Of a DNA stretch of 64,000 nt, positions 23,299-34,235 are shown piece after piece. Both the position numbers and the translations under genes were made by a program. Each line of letters opens with the position of its first letter. The stretch's first letter is position 1. Source of the DNA: Cycas panzhihuaensis (Eukaryota; Cycadophyta); the NCBI GenBank assembly GCA_023213395.1, contig CM041465.1, positions 103,981,741 through 104,045,740 of the forward strand. Direction: 5' to 3'. The notes under the pieces were generated by a model that worked only from the letters and a program-made list of their open reading frames with translations, was not told where the DNA came from and ran no database searches.

Positions 23299-23511
23299 AA
23301 GTGATACGAAGGGTCTTCTAACAACGATGGTAGACCTTGCAAATGACGCAAGAAATATCACATGCAACACCTTTACAAAAGTTGTTAAAAGGGAGCAAAG
23401 GGTATGAAGCACGCATTGGGGGCTACCCAACGGAAAAGAAAGTCAAGAAGATCACCTAAAAGCAAGAACACCAAAAGGAAGAGAGGCAAAACTAGTTCCC
23501 TTACTGGTAGT

Positions 23512-23529
23512 TCCCCAGTATGGTCGCTA
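23512..23529 (-). other. Primer-binding site of NA
   Basis: The minus strand reads TAGCGACCATACTGGGGA just inside the 5' LTR. It is the E1 site with one G to A change. tRNA not assigned. Confidence 0.72.
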
Positions 23530-23530
23530 G

Positions 23531-25874
23531 TGAAATGCGTCTAGAGGGTGGTCTCCTATGTTTAGTAAGATGTGGCTAACTAAGATGTAGTCGGGCTATG
23601 AGTGGGATCTAACGATAAGAAAATCACCATACAGGGTGTTCGTGCACTGGAGCACAGATTCTGGACCTGCAAATGGCACCCAATTACCTTTGGACAATCT
23701 TTAGAGAAGAATGCAAGGTGAGGCCTTGGGTCATCCCAAAAGAAGAGGCCCTCTTACCCCTTGGATGGCCAAGAAGAGGAAGAGGGACCCTAAAGAGTCG
23801 TGCCTTCTTTTCTTCGATTCTTTGTGTGCTCTCCTGCTTAAACTTGTCATGCAGGTGAGAGACTAGTTGGTGACGTTTACTGTGAGTAGTCAAGGGGGTT
23901 ATCTTACCTTCCCCAAACGTGCAAAAAATAAAGCAACACAAAGAACGACAAAAGGAAATAAAGAAATACTACTAACAAAAGACTAACTTGTCAAGAAGTT
24001 TGCCTCGTGCGTATTTCCATTACCGCAAAGCCTACCAATCATAACACGAGAGTTTCTCCCTCTCGGAAGAAGGTATGCCAAATATACCTAATATATGTAT
24101 ATGTAAATACAAAAAAATTGATAGCAAATCAAGTCAAAGAAATGTTGCACACTACTCCAAAACTCTAAGCAAAACTCAAGCAAGTAGCAATACCAAACGA
24201 TATCCAAAATGAAGGAGTTAGCCTCAGAATGGCCAACTCACCCACAGGGTCTCCACGTAGCCTCAAGGGAGGGAAAAACAAAGTATACTGGCTGTATGGG
24301 ACAACAAATAAGAGAGGAAATAGACCAGCAAAATGATATGCAAGAAAACCTAAGAAACGAAGTGCTATGGACAACAAATCATCAACTTGGGATGAGCTAA
24401 GGGTCATAGACCAATCAGGAAGGGTTTTGGGGCTTATGTGGTGCCTAAAACCTGCAAGTGTAGGTCTAAAACCAGTATGGCAAGGGGCTGCCAATGCTAT
24501 TTCAGATCTGGAAACAAGCTCTCAAAATCCTTGGCCCAGCTCCAAGGGAGGCATGAGGTGAAAGAGGAAGGAAGGGAAGGGTTTGGACCCTTAGGGAGAA
24601 GGCCAACAAGGGGACTGATCCAGCCTTTCTCCCTTCACCCATCCTTTTGTAACCCTCTTGCATAGCCACCTTGAAGTGAACTTGCAGGAAATGAGAGGGG
24701 GAGCACTGTAAAATAGGGAGCAGTGGGTAAGCTCCTATGGGATGCTAATCCAAGAGCAAAAAATAACTGAAAAACTGTTCATGAAAGGGAGGAGAAAGAC
24801 ATGAATTTTAGAGAAACATTGGAGAGGTACCTTGTAGTAGGAAGTAAGAGCTTGTTCCTACTAGAAATTAGGAGAAGAAGCCTATGCTTAACAGGCTTTC
24901 CAAGTCTGGGCTGAAGAGGAGGCAAACGTGGGAGCATAATTGAGATCTTGGAACTTTGGAGCTTACTTTGTTGAGTTGCTGTAAGTCTTCCTTCTACCAC
25001 GATGTAGACCTACAAAGAGAGGGCCTGAGCTGCTGGAGCAAGGCCTGAGATACAGCTAGTACCCCTGTGGAAGGAGGACTAGAGCCCAAGAGCAGATTCT
25101 TTGACAGTCTTAGAGAGAGAGCTAGAGTGGTGCCAAAAGAAATGAATGGAGAAGAGGCCCAAATGACTTACTTTTTAGGTTTTATATTCCCCCTAACCCT
25201 AAATGAGTGTTTAGGTTTATGGGGAAATGAGTGTGCGTGGATGCCATGTGGCAGTTCTGTGAAAAGAGTGGGAACTACCGTGACTGTTTAAAAAAATAAT
25301 TTTAAATAGTCGCACCATGGCAAATTTTGCAGTACCGCAGTAAATATCATGGTACCACTAAATTTATAGTAGTGCAGGCCTGCAAGCTAAAATTAGGGCA
25401 GAAATAGGGCCTAAAAGCTAAACAGAGTGTATGCTAAGGCTGGGTAGGCTGGAAATTCCTACCCAGGTGGTTGACAGGTGGCTAGAAGAGAGGAACGAGT
25501 CTCAATGGGGGTCCCATCCTACTTAGAAAGAGAATCAAAGTAGAGACAGGAGTGTTGTCATAGACGAGACGTGACCGACTATGCTGCTCGAGGATCTGTG
25601 GAGATATTGTGGGTGGCTGAGTGCCATATGGGATGCATGACTCGCTGAGGAGTGCCCCCACGGTGGGTCGTCATAGGCTGAGTGGTGTGCGGCAGGCACA
25701 AGCAATGTGATCAGGCAAGAAAGTAGTGAGATCACACAAATGATAGGCAAGCATGTGTCAAGCAATACACTAAGCAACCTCGACCAAGCAAAAGTGAGGA
25801 TGGGAGTGAGAAACATATACCTGAGCTTACTTGAGTCTACTCATCCCAAATCCATTCCTGGTAGCCGGGAAACA
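23531..25874 (-). repeat. 5' LTR of NA, with a 297-bp deletion
   Basis: Plus strand starts TGAAATGCGTC and ends GCCGGGAAACA, like the NA 3' LTR. It is shorter by about 290 bases. The gap falls after GTGCCTTC (near 23803) and removes the internal hairpin. CCTTC occurs at both ends of the missing stretch in the 3' LTR (8582 and 8879). It is followed by GAATG, the likely target duplication. Confidence 0.85.
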
Positions 25875-27606
25875 GAATGTAATCCATCAAACATCTAAGA
25901 CCTCCTCATCCATGGATACCAACACTACTTCTCAAAGAAAAGGGGCACGATCCCCTCTTGAAAAAGAAGCATTGTTCTGTTCATGGGGACTATTTCCATG
26001 ATGATTCACTATGTTGGAAGTAATACCTTGAGCTTGCTCTATGCCATAACCCCCCTTCTCAAGGTGCTTCCAAGCCAAACTTGGAGCAACATTTTCATCG
26101 AGACTTGTTCCCTAACCATGAGGAACATGATCATTCCCCTTAGAGTAGGAGAGTGAGGAATATGAGGCAAACTCCTCATACTTCCTTGGATCAGACTAAG
26201 GGCAAAGCCCTTGTCGATTCCTCTCCTCCTCCTAGCCCTACAACCCACCATACCTCCTCTTCTCATTCTAAGAACAAGGAGAGGAAGGTTATCTAGTTGC
26301 TTGAGACCATCCACATGTACCTAGTTATATGCTCCTAAACTACCAAGGAGGCTAGTGAAGCCTCCTCTTCCTAATAACAACCCCTCATGAATCCTCCTCT
26401 TACGGTGATCCTTGTTATTACAAAGAACATCCTCATGTCTCCTAGGTGTTATGACCATAGAAGGGAACTTCCTTAACCCACAGGGAAGGGGAAGTCCTTC
26501 TCCATTATTGAAGAGTTGTACTAGGTGTCTACATGAATGTCCATGATAGATATCTTATAGAGTTGTCCTGAGCAATGTGCTCTCTTTTAAGAGGCTCTTG
26601 GCCAATGAGATGCTCCTGTCCAAGCTGTAGGCACTACCTCTCATGGACCTCATACTATCTTCTTTGATCTGAGAGATCTCCCATCCTGATTGGCATTGCC
26701 CATTCACTATTACCATTGCCACTCCTAATTTCACTTTAAAGAGCATCACTGTAGACAACAACTCCTCTGTTCATGCTATGCCCATGCGAATGATAGAGGC
26801 ACTAGGCATAAAGTCTCTTGATCCTGTCCCTTGGAAATGCCAAGGGTATGACAGGAGCGAGAGGTCTCCCTTAAGGGTTCTTTCCCTTCTAATCATCTTA
26901 GATGGGAAGACTGTTTAGGTAGATATTATTATGCTGGACATCAATGTTAATTACAACCTCCTATTGTGTCAACTGTGGCTTGATCAAATGGGGTTCATCT
27001 GCTCCTCATGATGGGGGCAACTCAAATTTTTCCATGAAGGGAAAATCAATGTTATTACTCATGAGCTTCCCCCCTCTCGTACCTCTCTTCCTGCTTGCTA
27101 GGCTATCTTTGATGTCAGAGATAATGATCTTGATGAGCCTCTTCCCTCTTTAGAGAATCTTTTTAAGGGGTCAACTCCTACCAGGATGGACCCCGGTCTC
27201 ATTTTGAACCTAATCCAATTAGGTTTGCTCCCATTGGCATAGGTAGCTATGGCTACTTAGCTGTCATGAGTGACCTTGAGTCAGGTGTTGAGGGCCATGA
27301 GCCCCCTCCATGTTGTGTCACTCTTGTTTCTTAAATCTCTAGGGAAGCATCCCATGAGAACCTTTCCTCTCTTATTGAGTCTTCTATGCATCTTGAGTTG
27401 TTGGATTGGACATAGTCGCTCTCCTTATTTCCCCTTTCTTGCCAAGTGATTTCTTGTGGGCATACATATTGATGCACTACTCACAAGAGTGCCACAACTT
27501 CATGCCCTAGACCCTCATCGAGAACTTGGGCTTGTTCCACCTGTACTCCACCTCGCTATGCAATCCATTGTGTGTTGGGTCCCTTGCATTAGTTTAGTTC
27601 TAACCA
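25875..27606 (+). pseudogene. E0 gag C-terminus and protease (broken)
   Basis: Continues the E0 gag cut at 8309. A frame near 25960-25990 reads like the family zinc motif region (GTISMMIHYVGS). The protease part near 26745-26830 gives VDNNSSVHAMPMRM and SLDPVPWKCQGYDRSE, where the third residue of the active site is Asn instead of Gly. The spacer NLLLCQLWLDQMGFICSS and YGYLAVMSD-like text follow to about 27300. From about 27300 to 27606 I see no firm protein match. Many stops are present. It ends where E1 LTR sequence begins. Confidence 0.68.
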
Positions 27607-28382
27607 AGGTATCCTCCTCACTCGTTTGTAGGACCGCGCGTTAGTGGAGCGATACGTGGAACAAACCCATTGTAGGTTAGTTCCCCGTGTGGTGCATTTC
27701 TTTCTATTCTACGCTTTCGTTTCTTTTTTTTGTTCATTTGCTTTTGCATGCTTAAGGGGAGGTAAGTAAGCCCCTCTTCTATTGCTTCCGATAACTACCG
27801 CCGATTGGCATTTCATGTATGACGAACGGAGTAGAAAGAAGTGGGATTTGAAGAGATGAGCAGTACTCCATTCAGGCGCCAGATCCAGGTATTCTCCTTG
27901 TTCCCCGAGTATCCCTTTTACATTGTCGCCTTTCATACATCTGCTTGTGTAGTTAGGAACTTGTAAAAGATTAAAATGGAAAAAGGAAAAGTGCACTCAT
28001 TTTTACATTGTTTCTTACTTTGGCTAGCGTAGCATAACGTAGTTAGATTGTTTATGTTGCATTCAAGTTATCCTCATTGCGCCCCCCTTGTTGCATTTGC
28101 CTATACATTAGTTAGCTACCCTTCCATTCGTTGCCTTCTCATTACCTTGAGAAGATGCAACGCGCAAGGTGCTTTCTCCTCTTCCTAGTCATCTGAGGGG
28201 TAGGAAGGCCTTACTTTGCACGGCTACTTAGAAGCAACTAGGCACCTTGCAGTTCTGAATCCATGCTCTGATGCACGGACGCCCTGCGAGGTGAAGTCCT
28301 TGCTGCCTAGTTTAGTTAGCATTGCATGTTCTTATATCCTTTTTGCTAGACGTAGGGACACCGCCCCGTAGTAAGCGTTTCA
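27607..28382 (+). repeat. 5' LTR of E1, left-truncated
   Basis: Matches 47736-48511 of the 3' LTR (AAGGTATCCTCCTCACTCG at the start, GTTTCA at the end). The first 1.7 kb of the LTR is gone and E0 protease-spacer DNA adjoins instead. Confidence 0.87.
28129..28162 (+). promoter_or_regulatory. Conserved LTR hairpin (E1 5' LTR copy)
   Basis: CGTTGC-CTTCTCA, loop TTACCT, TGAGAAG-AT-GCAACG: 13 base pairs with a 2-base bulge. Counterparts lie at about 48267-48300, 55774-55807, 59193-59226 and, in the NA 3' LTR, 8579-8607. It sits about 220 bases before the LTR end. Role unknown. A stable RNA structure in the transcript leader or near the 3' processing site is possible. Confidence 0.6.
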
Positions 28383-28383
28383 C

Positions 28384-28401
28384 TGGCGACCATACTGGGG
28401 A
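28384..28401 (+). other. Primer-binding site of E1
   Basis: TGGCGACCATACTGGGGA starts two bases after the LTR end. NA and E3 share it (E3 has a small insertion within it). tRNA not assigned. Confidence 0.75.
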
Positions 28402-28621
28402 ACTGCTAGTAAGGGAACTAGCTTCACTTCCCCTTTTCGTTGGTGTTCTTGCCTCTAAGTAGCCTCCTATTTTGTATTTCAGTTGGGCATCCCCCAACGT
28501 ATATGTTTCATTTCCCTCTTTTTATTTTCTTTTAACAATGCTCGTGAAGGCGTTGCATGCGATGTTTCTCGCATCACTTGCGAGGTCTGCCACCATTGTT
28601 AGAAGACCAATCGCCTCATTC

Positions 28622-28657
28622 CCTTCCGTTGTCGAACCCCGATTCGACAATGGAAGG
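28622..28657 (+). promoter_or_regulatory. Hairpin candidate holding the E1 gag start codon
   Basis: CCTTCCGTTGTCGAA (28622-28636) pairs with TTCGACAATGGAAGG (28643-28657) over all 15 positions with one G-U pair, which falls on the U of the start codon (28650-28652). The loop is CCCCGA. Such a stem would need opening for gag translation, or could be a packaging or dimer signal. Confidence 0.6.
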
Positions 28658-30053
28658 TTACCCGTCTGATTGGGCTTACCATACCATGGCTTCAGGAACT
28701 TAGGAATTTCCTGCATCTATTCTAGAATCTGCCCATGGGGGCGATGATTCCATCTATTATCCAGATGACCAGTTTCACCCTGCTGACTTTCATCATTCTG
28801 CTCATGCAGCAGAAGATTCATCTCCTCATGAGACTCACCATCCTACTGGTGAGCCTTATGAGGAGCGCCCTGAGGGATCCCTGATATTCGAGATCTCGTC
28901 GACCTCATATGGCTATGAGGATACCCCTCCTGCCGACGTAGTCGAAGCACTCAACAAGTACTTCCGAACAACTCGCCATTAACTGCATCCTAGGTGGTTT
29001 AAAGAAATGTTGTATAATGTAGCATCTTCTTCATCCATACCTGCACCTCATACAATGAATGATGTTTCTACCTGTGCACACTTGTCCTATGCCATATCTA
29101 CACCAGCTCCTAGGGCAAGCGTTGCATCACCTATCTCTAGCCGTGGTCCTACTTCTTTAGGACCCATTCATGGCGTGTCCTTTCCCCAACTTGGGGTTAG
29201 CATGCCGTTTCTGAGTCAAACGAATACGCCGCCTTCGAACGTGGCGTATGTGTTTCCTAATAAGCCTCGAGGTCCAACTAGTGCTGCTGCCATCAACTAC
29301 GTAGGACCCACTCCTGCATACGTTCAAAACCCTACTGGTGGTCCTTCCCTTTATGTGCCCCTAGGTTACACATCTCAACCTTGGGGGTAGGGTAGGGGAA
29401 ACCATCTTCCTGCTTATGGGGTGGACCTGTTGCACCTATATGAGGTTGCACCACTTACAGGTGGCCCATATAGGCAGAACCCGGTCCCTCACCCCTCATT
29501 TCTGCCATCTAGCACAACTCATGTTACCGCGTCTTCGCAAGGGAACATACCTCCCTTCCAAAGCGTTTATCCATAACCCCCTTTCCAATAAGGGGCGTTT
29601 CCCTAAGGAGGGATGGGCTTACCACCCCCATCCATTCCTGTTCCTTTACCGGTCGTTGATCCGTTGGCCCATATAAGGACACATCCTTTCATGGACTATA
29701 GGCCAACGCCATTATTCGTTGAGGCACTAAGGACTAACCTGCCGCCTCACCCTCTTGAAGTTCCCAAATTTGACAGAACTTCGTTGCAAGACCCAACCGA
29801 GCATGTATGTAGTTTCTCTATGGCGTGCATCGATTATTGGGCTTACAACCATATTCTAATGAAGCTATTTCCGTGATCCTTGCAGGATGACACCCTCAAG
29901 TGGTTTTATCGTGTCCCTGCCCATTCAATTTCTTCATTCCAGTAATTGGTGGACGAGTTCGTCAACTATTTTGACGTAGCCCGTCTATTCGAGAGCAGAA
30001 TGAAAGTGCTCCTGTCGCTTAAACAAGGTTACGATGAAATGAATCATGACTTT
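28650..30053 (+). pseudogene. gag: E1 gag, N-terminal part (broken)
   Basis: Starts MEGYPSDWAYHTMASGT. The Pro/Ser-rich middle (29007-29390: SFPQLGVSMPFLSQ, GPTPAYVQNPTGGPSLYVP) is followed by the Retrotrans_gag core (29740-30050: LEVPKFDRTSLQDPTEHV, FSMACIDYWAYNHILMKLFP, DTLKWFYRVPAHSISSF, ESRMKVLLSLKQGYDEMNHD). Stops occur near 28701, 28981, 29390, 29577 and 29876. Several are single-base changes against E3 or NA. The gene is cut by G after the ACTTT target (30049-30053) and resumes at 36097. Confidence 0.85.
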
Positions 30054-30454
30054 TGTTAGGGATCCAACCCCTAACTTACCTTCTCTTATATTCTCTTATA
30101 TTCTCTTATATTCTCTTATATCTTGTACTTCTTCTCTCTCTTATATCTTTATTTCTTCTACTTCTTCCCTTTTCTTAATATCCCACATGCATAAGTAGAA
30201 GGTTGTGTAGTGGTCATTGAGCACTATATATATTCATGTAATATCCCACATGCATAAGGAGGCGGTTGAGTAGTAAGCATAGAGACATATATATATTTGT
30301 GTAATCCTTAGAGTAGGATATCTTGAATATCATTGTTATTTGCATGTAATTGGGAGGTTGCCCCCTCGAAGGGTATTGCAATATAAGTGCTCTTTTGGAG
30401 TTATTTGCTTATTATATTGGTGTGCAATTATCATTAAGGAGTGGTATCCTACCA
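30054..30454 (+). repeat. 5' LTR of G
   Basis: Starts TGTTAGGGATCC and ends GTATCCTACCA. It contains four tandem TTCTCTTATA units against three in the 3' LTR, and GGAGGCGG where the 3' LTR has GGAGACGG. Otherwise identical by eye. Confidence 0.95.
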
Positions 30455-30456
30455 AG

Positions 30457-30469
30457 TGGTATCGTGAGC
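30457..30469 (+). other. Primer-binding site of G
   Basis: TGGTATCGTGAGC begins three bases after the LTR and resembles the initiator-Met tRNA site. Confidence 0.75.
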
Positions 30470-31362
30470 TCGATCCATTCCTTGTGGGAGAGTCAAGGTA
30501 CTAAATAATCAATTTTTTCCATCATTTTTTTTTCTCTCATTAGTACCTATTCTCATTTGATTTCCATTTAGTTACTTTGCTTTTTGGGGGTAGATAACAC
30601 TGCAATCGGGCAACTACCCTAACACTGCCACCGGGCAGTTCTCTTTTGCATTTAGATAAAGACCCTGTGCCGGGGGTCTATAAATATCACGAGGATCTGT
30701 CATTTTGGGCTAAGCGCATTGTGGCTTTTCTATCCCTTGCATGAAGGACTGGAGATCACACTCCTGAATCAAGCCTTAGATAGAACTCGGCTACGGAATT
30801 GTGCCTCCACGTACCTGCGGGTATATAGGAGGACCCCCTAGATAGGCCTTCCTAGTATAGGTAACCATAGGAAACCTATTGACTGCGCAATTTGTAGTGC
30901 CAGTGGCGGTTAGCCCCGGGAAGTTACTCTCCACGTACCCTAGAGACGGGGTAGTACAACTATAGAGTAGAGCGTTTGCCTCTATAAGTTGATATTATTT
31001 ACATCTAGGATAAGTATATCGGAGGGCCTATAAACCAGATAAGCCCATACCTAGTGTACCTAGTAAGTCTATTAGTGGGTTGTGCGCACTTAGTCGGTCA
31101 GTGAGTCAGTCATCATCTATTTGTTAAATCAAGTGTCTCTAGCCAGTCTGTCATCAGTCTTGCGCACATAGTCTGTCGACCAACCAAAGGCCCAAAAAGC
31201 AAAAAGCAAAAAGCAAAAGCAAAAAAAACAAAAAGCAAAAAGCAAAAAGCAAAAAAAAAAAAAAAAAAAATCCATATTGGGGATAACAGTCTATAGACAC
31301 CCCCTCAAATCCTTTTCAGTCACATTTACCAACCAAGTTTCCAACTTAGGTCTTGTGGACTA
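30470..31362 (+). other. Leader of G with A-rich AAAAAGC repeat
   Basis: Untranslated leader between primer site and gag. From about 31195 to 31270 it holds repeated AAAAAGC/AAAAGC units ending in a run of about 20 As. No gene is seen. Confidence 0.75.
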
Positions 31363-32660
31363 ATGGCCCCTAAGATGAACCCAAGTTGGACCCAAGATCT
31401 CGATGATCTTTGTTTCACAACTTGAGAAGATATATTACAAATCCGTAATGACTTCAATGAAAAATTTGAAGCGAATGCTAGAGCTCACATCCATGAAACC
31501 TCTTAAGGAAGAAAAGAGTGATCTTGATGATACTACTCACATAGGTGGGGGACACTTCGCTAAAGAAGATGAAGGTAATGATGGTAGGCGCTTTCGTCCA
31601 AACTTCCTTCCTAAGGTAGAAATCAAGAAGTTCAATGACACAGATGTACGCACGTGAATCACTCAAATGGAACAATACTTTTCTCTTCATCAAGTTCCAG
31701 CAGATAAGAAGATCCCTCTTGCTTCTTTACACATGGGCGAACCCTACCAATGGTACCAATGGGTCATGAAAACAATTGGTGGGCTTAGTTATCAATGGGA
31801 GGGTTTGTCAAGGATCTTATAGCTCAATATGGCATTACAGGATCGGGACCACTTTAACCGATTAGCTAAAGTTAGACAGAGGGGACCTGACTGTTGAGAA
31901 TACCAACGTCTCTCCACAAGGGTTGACGGTCTTTGTCAGGATAAATTACTTGAGCTATACATTGGTGGGTTACGAGATGACATCAGACATGAGTTGCGAC
32001 TCTTAAAACACTATAACATCTCTGACTATTGATTTTGCTCGACACATTGAAGCAAAAATAAGGCATCCCGACCCCCAAAGAACATTTCGAGCGACCACAA
32101 TTTCAGGTTCCTGGTGTACGACAAATGACTTCCCAAGAGATGGATGAGAAACGATTGAAAGGGTTATGTTTTCGTTGTAACCAAAAGTGGAATAAAGACC
32201 ATAAGTGTCCTGAACAATGCTTATTTATAATTGAGGATGTTCAAGATGAGGAACCGATGAAGAAGCCTCATTAGAGCCAAAAATAATGATTGTGACCCAC
32301 ACGAGGAGGAAGAAGAAGATCTGCTACTATATGCATGCATGCCCTACCGGAATTGCAGCCCTCGGACACTCAAACTTATTGGGTACATTAAGAAAAGGAA
32401 GGTGGTTGTCCTCATAGATTCGGGAGCACCCATAATTTCATTAATCGGAAACTTCTTTGAAGAACTCAAGCTGCTTTCCATATCCCTGTCAAAAATTTTC
32501 GTGTTATGGTGGCTAATGGAGGGACACTTTCTTGTCGCCAGGGGAAAATGTCACAATATCAAGTTGCAAATGGGTGACTATCACCTCTCCACTTCTATGT
32601 ATGCCATTCCTGTTGGAGGAGTTGATGTTGTATTAGGGTACAATGGCTCAAACCACTAGG
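31363..32660 (+). pseudogene. gag: G gag and protease (broken)
   Basis: The gag core begins near ATG 31363 (MAPKMNPSW) and runs in shifting frames: FRPNFLPKVEIKKFNDTD, QMEQYFSLHQVPADKKI, LASLHMGEPYQWYQW, then LYIGGLRDDIRHELRLL. The zinc knuckle near 32167-32210 reads CFRCNQKWNKDHKC. The retropepsin follows at 32339-32660: VVVLIDSGAP carries the Asp-Ser-Gly active site, but a one-base shift immediately after it displaces the usual HNFI text into another frame (CATAATTTCATT at 32431). The end AIPVGGVDVVLGYNGS is typical of the protease C-terminus. Confidence 0.85.
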
Positions 32661-34235
32661 GACCATTCAACTAAATATGCAAGAGCTCTTCATCCGATTT
32701 ACTTCTGAAGGAATTGACTATCAATTGAATGGGATCATTCCTCCACCGACCCAAATCATCAGCTCACACTGTATGGAGAGGCTTATTAAAAGGGTGATAC
32801 AGTACAGAATCATTGCCAAATGTTATGCTCTAGAAGGTCAAGAACTTCCAACAGAAGGGGACATTCTCCAAGATGATGGTATACCAAATGACTTAAAATT
32901 GGTACTTCATCGCCATAATCAAGTCTTTCAAGATATTCCTCAAGGTCTTCCCCCAGTACGTGACCAAGATCATAGCATTGACTTGGTAGTTGGAAGTAAT
33001 CCTCCTTGTATTCGACCATCTAAGGTATCCCTACCGAGAAAAGAATGAAATTGAACGACTAGTTCAAGAACTCCTTAATCTTTGGTATTATTAGGAAAGT
33101 AAAAGCACTTTTTCTGCTCCAGTGATTTTAGTAAGAAAAAAGGATGGCTCATTTCGCATGTGTGTAGACTACCGCGAGCTTAATAAGATAACCATCAAGG
33201 ATAAATTTCCTATACCGGTCATTGATGAACTCTTGGATGAACTCCATGGAGCAATGTTCTTCACATCATTGGACTTACTCGGGATACCATCAAATCGGGA
33301 TCAAAGCAGAGGATGTTCATAAACCGCATTTCGCATACATGAAGGTCACTATGAATTTTTAGTCATGCCATTTGGCTTGACTAATGCTCCATCCACCTTT
33401 CAAGGACTCATGAATAAACTCTTTCGACCTTACTTAAGGAAGTTCATATTAGTCTTTTTGATGACATTTTGATCTTCAACAGACGTGGGAAGACCATCTT
33501 GAGATGTCGATAAGGCATTACAGTGCTTGCGCAGACAACCAAACTTTATGCAAAAGATCAAAATGTCAATTTGGGAAAATGTAAATAGAATATTTGGGCC
33601 ATATCATCTCTCAAGAAGGAGTCAAGTTGAATCCTAAGAAAATAGCAGTTATCGCAAATTGGCCTAAACCTAAAACATCAAGGGCCTTCGTGGATTCTTA
33701 GGAATCACAGATATTATCGAAAGTTTGTTCAAGGTTATGCAAGGATTGCTTCCCCTTTAATCAATTTGTTAAAAAAGGATTCTTTTCATTGGAATGATAA
33801 GGCCTCAAGCATTTGAACACCTAAAGTCGGCTTTAACTACCACACCGGTCCTTGCAACACGGACTTTACAAAGACCTTCACCATTGAATGTGATGCATCG
33901 GGGCAAGGCATTGGAGCGATCTTAATGCAAGAAGGAAAACCTTTGGCTTTTGAAAGTCGCCGACTTACACTCAAGGAACAAGTCAAGTCCACCTATGAGA
34001 AGGAGATGTTAGCAATTCTTCATGCGGTTAGGAAATGGCGACAATATTTATTGGGAACACATTTCCAAATTAAAATGCACCATGATAGCTTGAAATATTT
34101 CCTATCTCAAAGGACATCATCCGAGGAACAACAAAATGGGTCACCAAAATGCAAGCTTTTGACTTTGAAATAATATATAAAAAGGCAAGGATAATATAGT
34201 CACGATGCTTTATCTCGTAAGGAAGAAGACTCAGA
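32661..34235 (+). pseudogene. pol: G reverse transcriptase and RNase H (broken)
   Basis: RT motifs in order: [20 protein letters not shown] (33122-33180), [20 protein letters not shown] with the first Asp nearby, [16 protein letters not shown] (33355-33400) and the active-site FFDDILIF near 33450-33480, where one missing T breaks the frame. RNase H at 33862-34170 has FTIECDASGQGIGAIL (first Asp), STYEKEMLAILHAVRKW (Glu) and LKYFLSQR. Shifts near 33280, 33450 and 33700 and others prevent a continuous product. It copies element RNA and removes the template RNA. Confidence 0.88.

Larger units (their letters stand above)
8310..25874 (-). mobile_element. NA: non-autonomous Tat-like Ty3/gypsy element with nested copia
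   Basis: Read on the minus strand: 5' LTR 25874-23531, primer site, gag from 23270, protease and spacer to about 19640, then directly the region that follows integrase in E1, the antisense gene tail (plus strand, 12789-13696), aRNH (11770-11336), polypurine tract, and 3' LTR 10942-8310. No RT, gRH or integrase is present. Flanking bases GAATC (8305-8309) and GAATG (25875-25879) look like a 5-bp target duplication with one change, and E0 gag reads continuously across them. A copia element (14079-19380) is nested inside, so NA itself is about 12.3 kb. Confidence 0.82.

Noticed and set aside
26039-26761. Minus-strand frames within 26.0-26.8 kb
   Set aside because: They are complements of the plus-strand E0 gag and protease, which show the family motifs.
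30079-30126. Four regular TTCTCTTATA units, considered as a CRISPR-like or regulatory array
   Set aside because: They are contiguous 10-bp tandem repeats without spacers, and the other LTR has three. This is simple slippage.
31195-31270. A-rich AAAAAGC tract, considered as a LINE or SINE tail
   Set aside because: It sits between the primer site and gag of G, well inside an LTR element, with no target duplication of its own.
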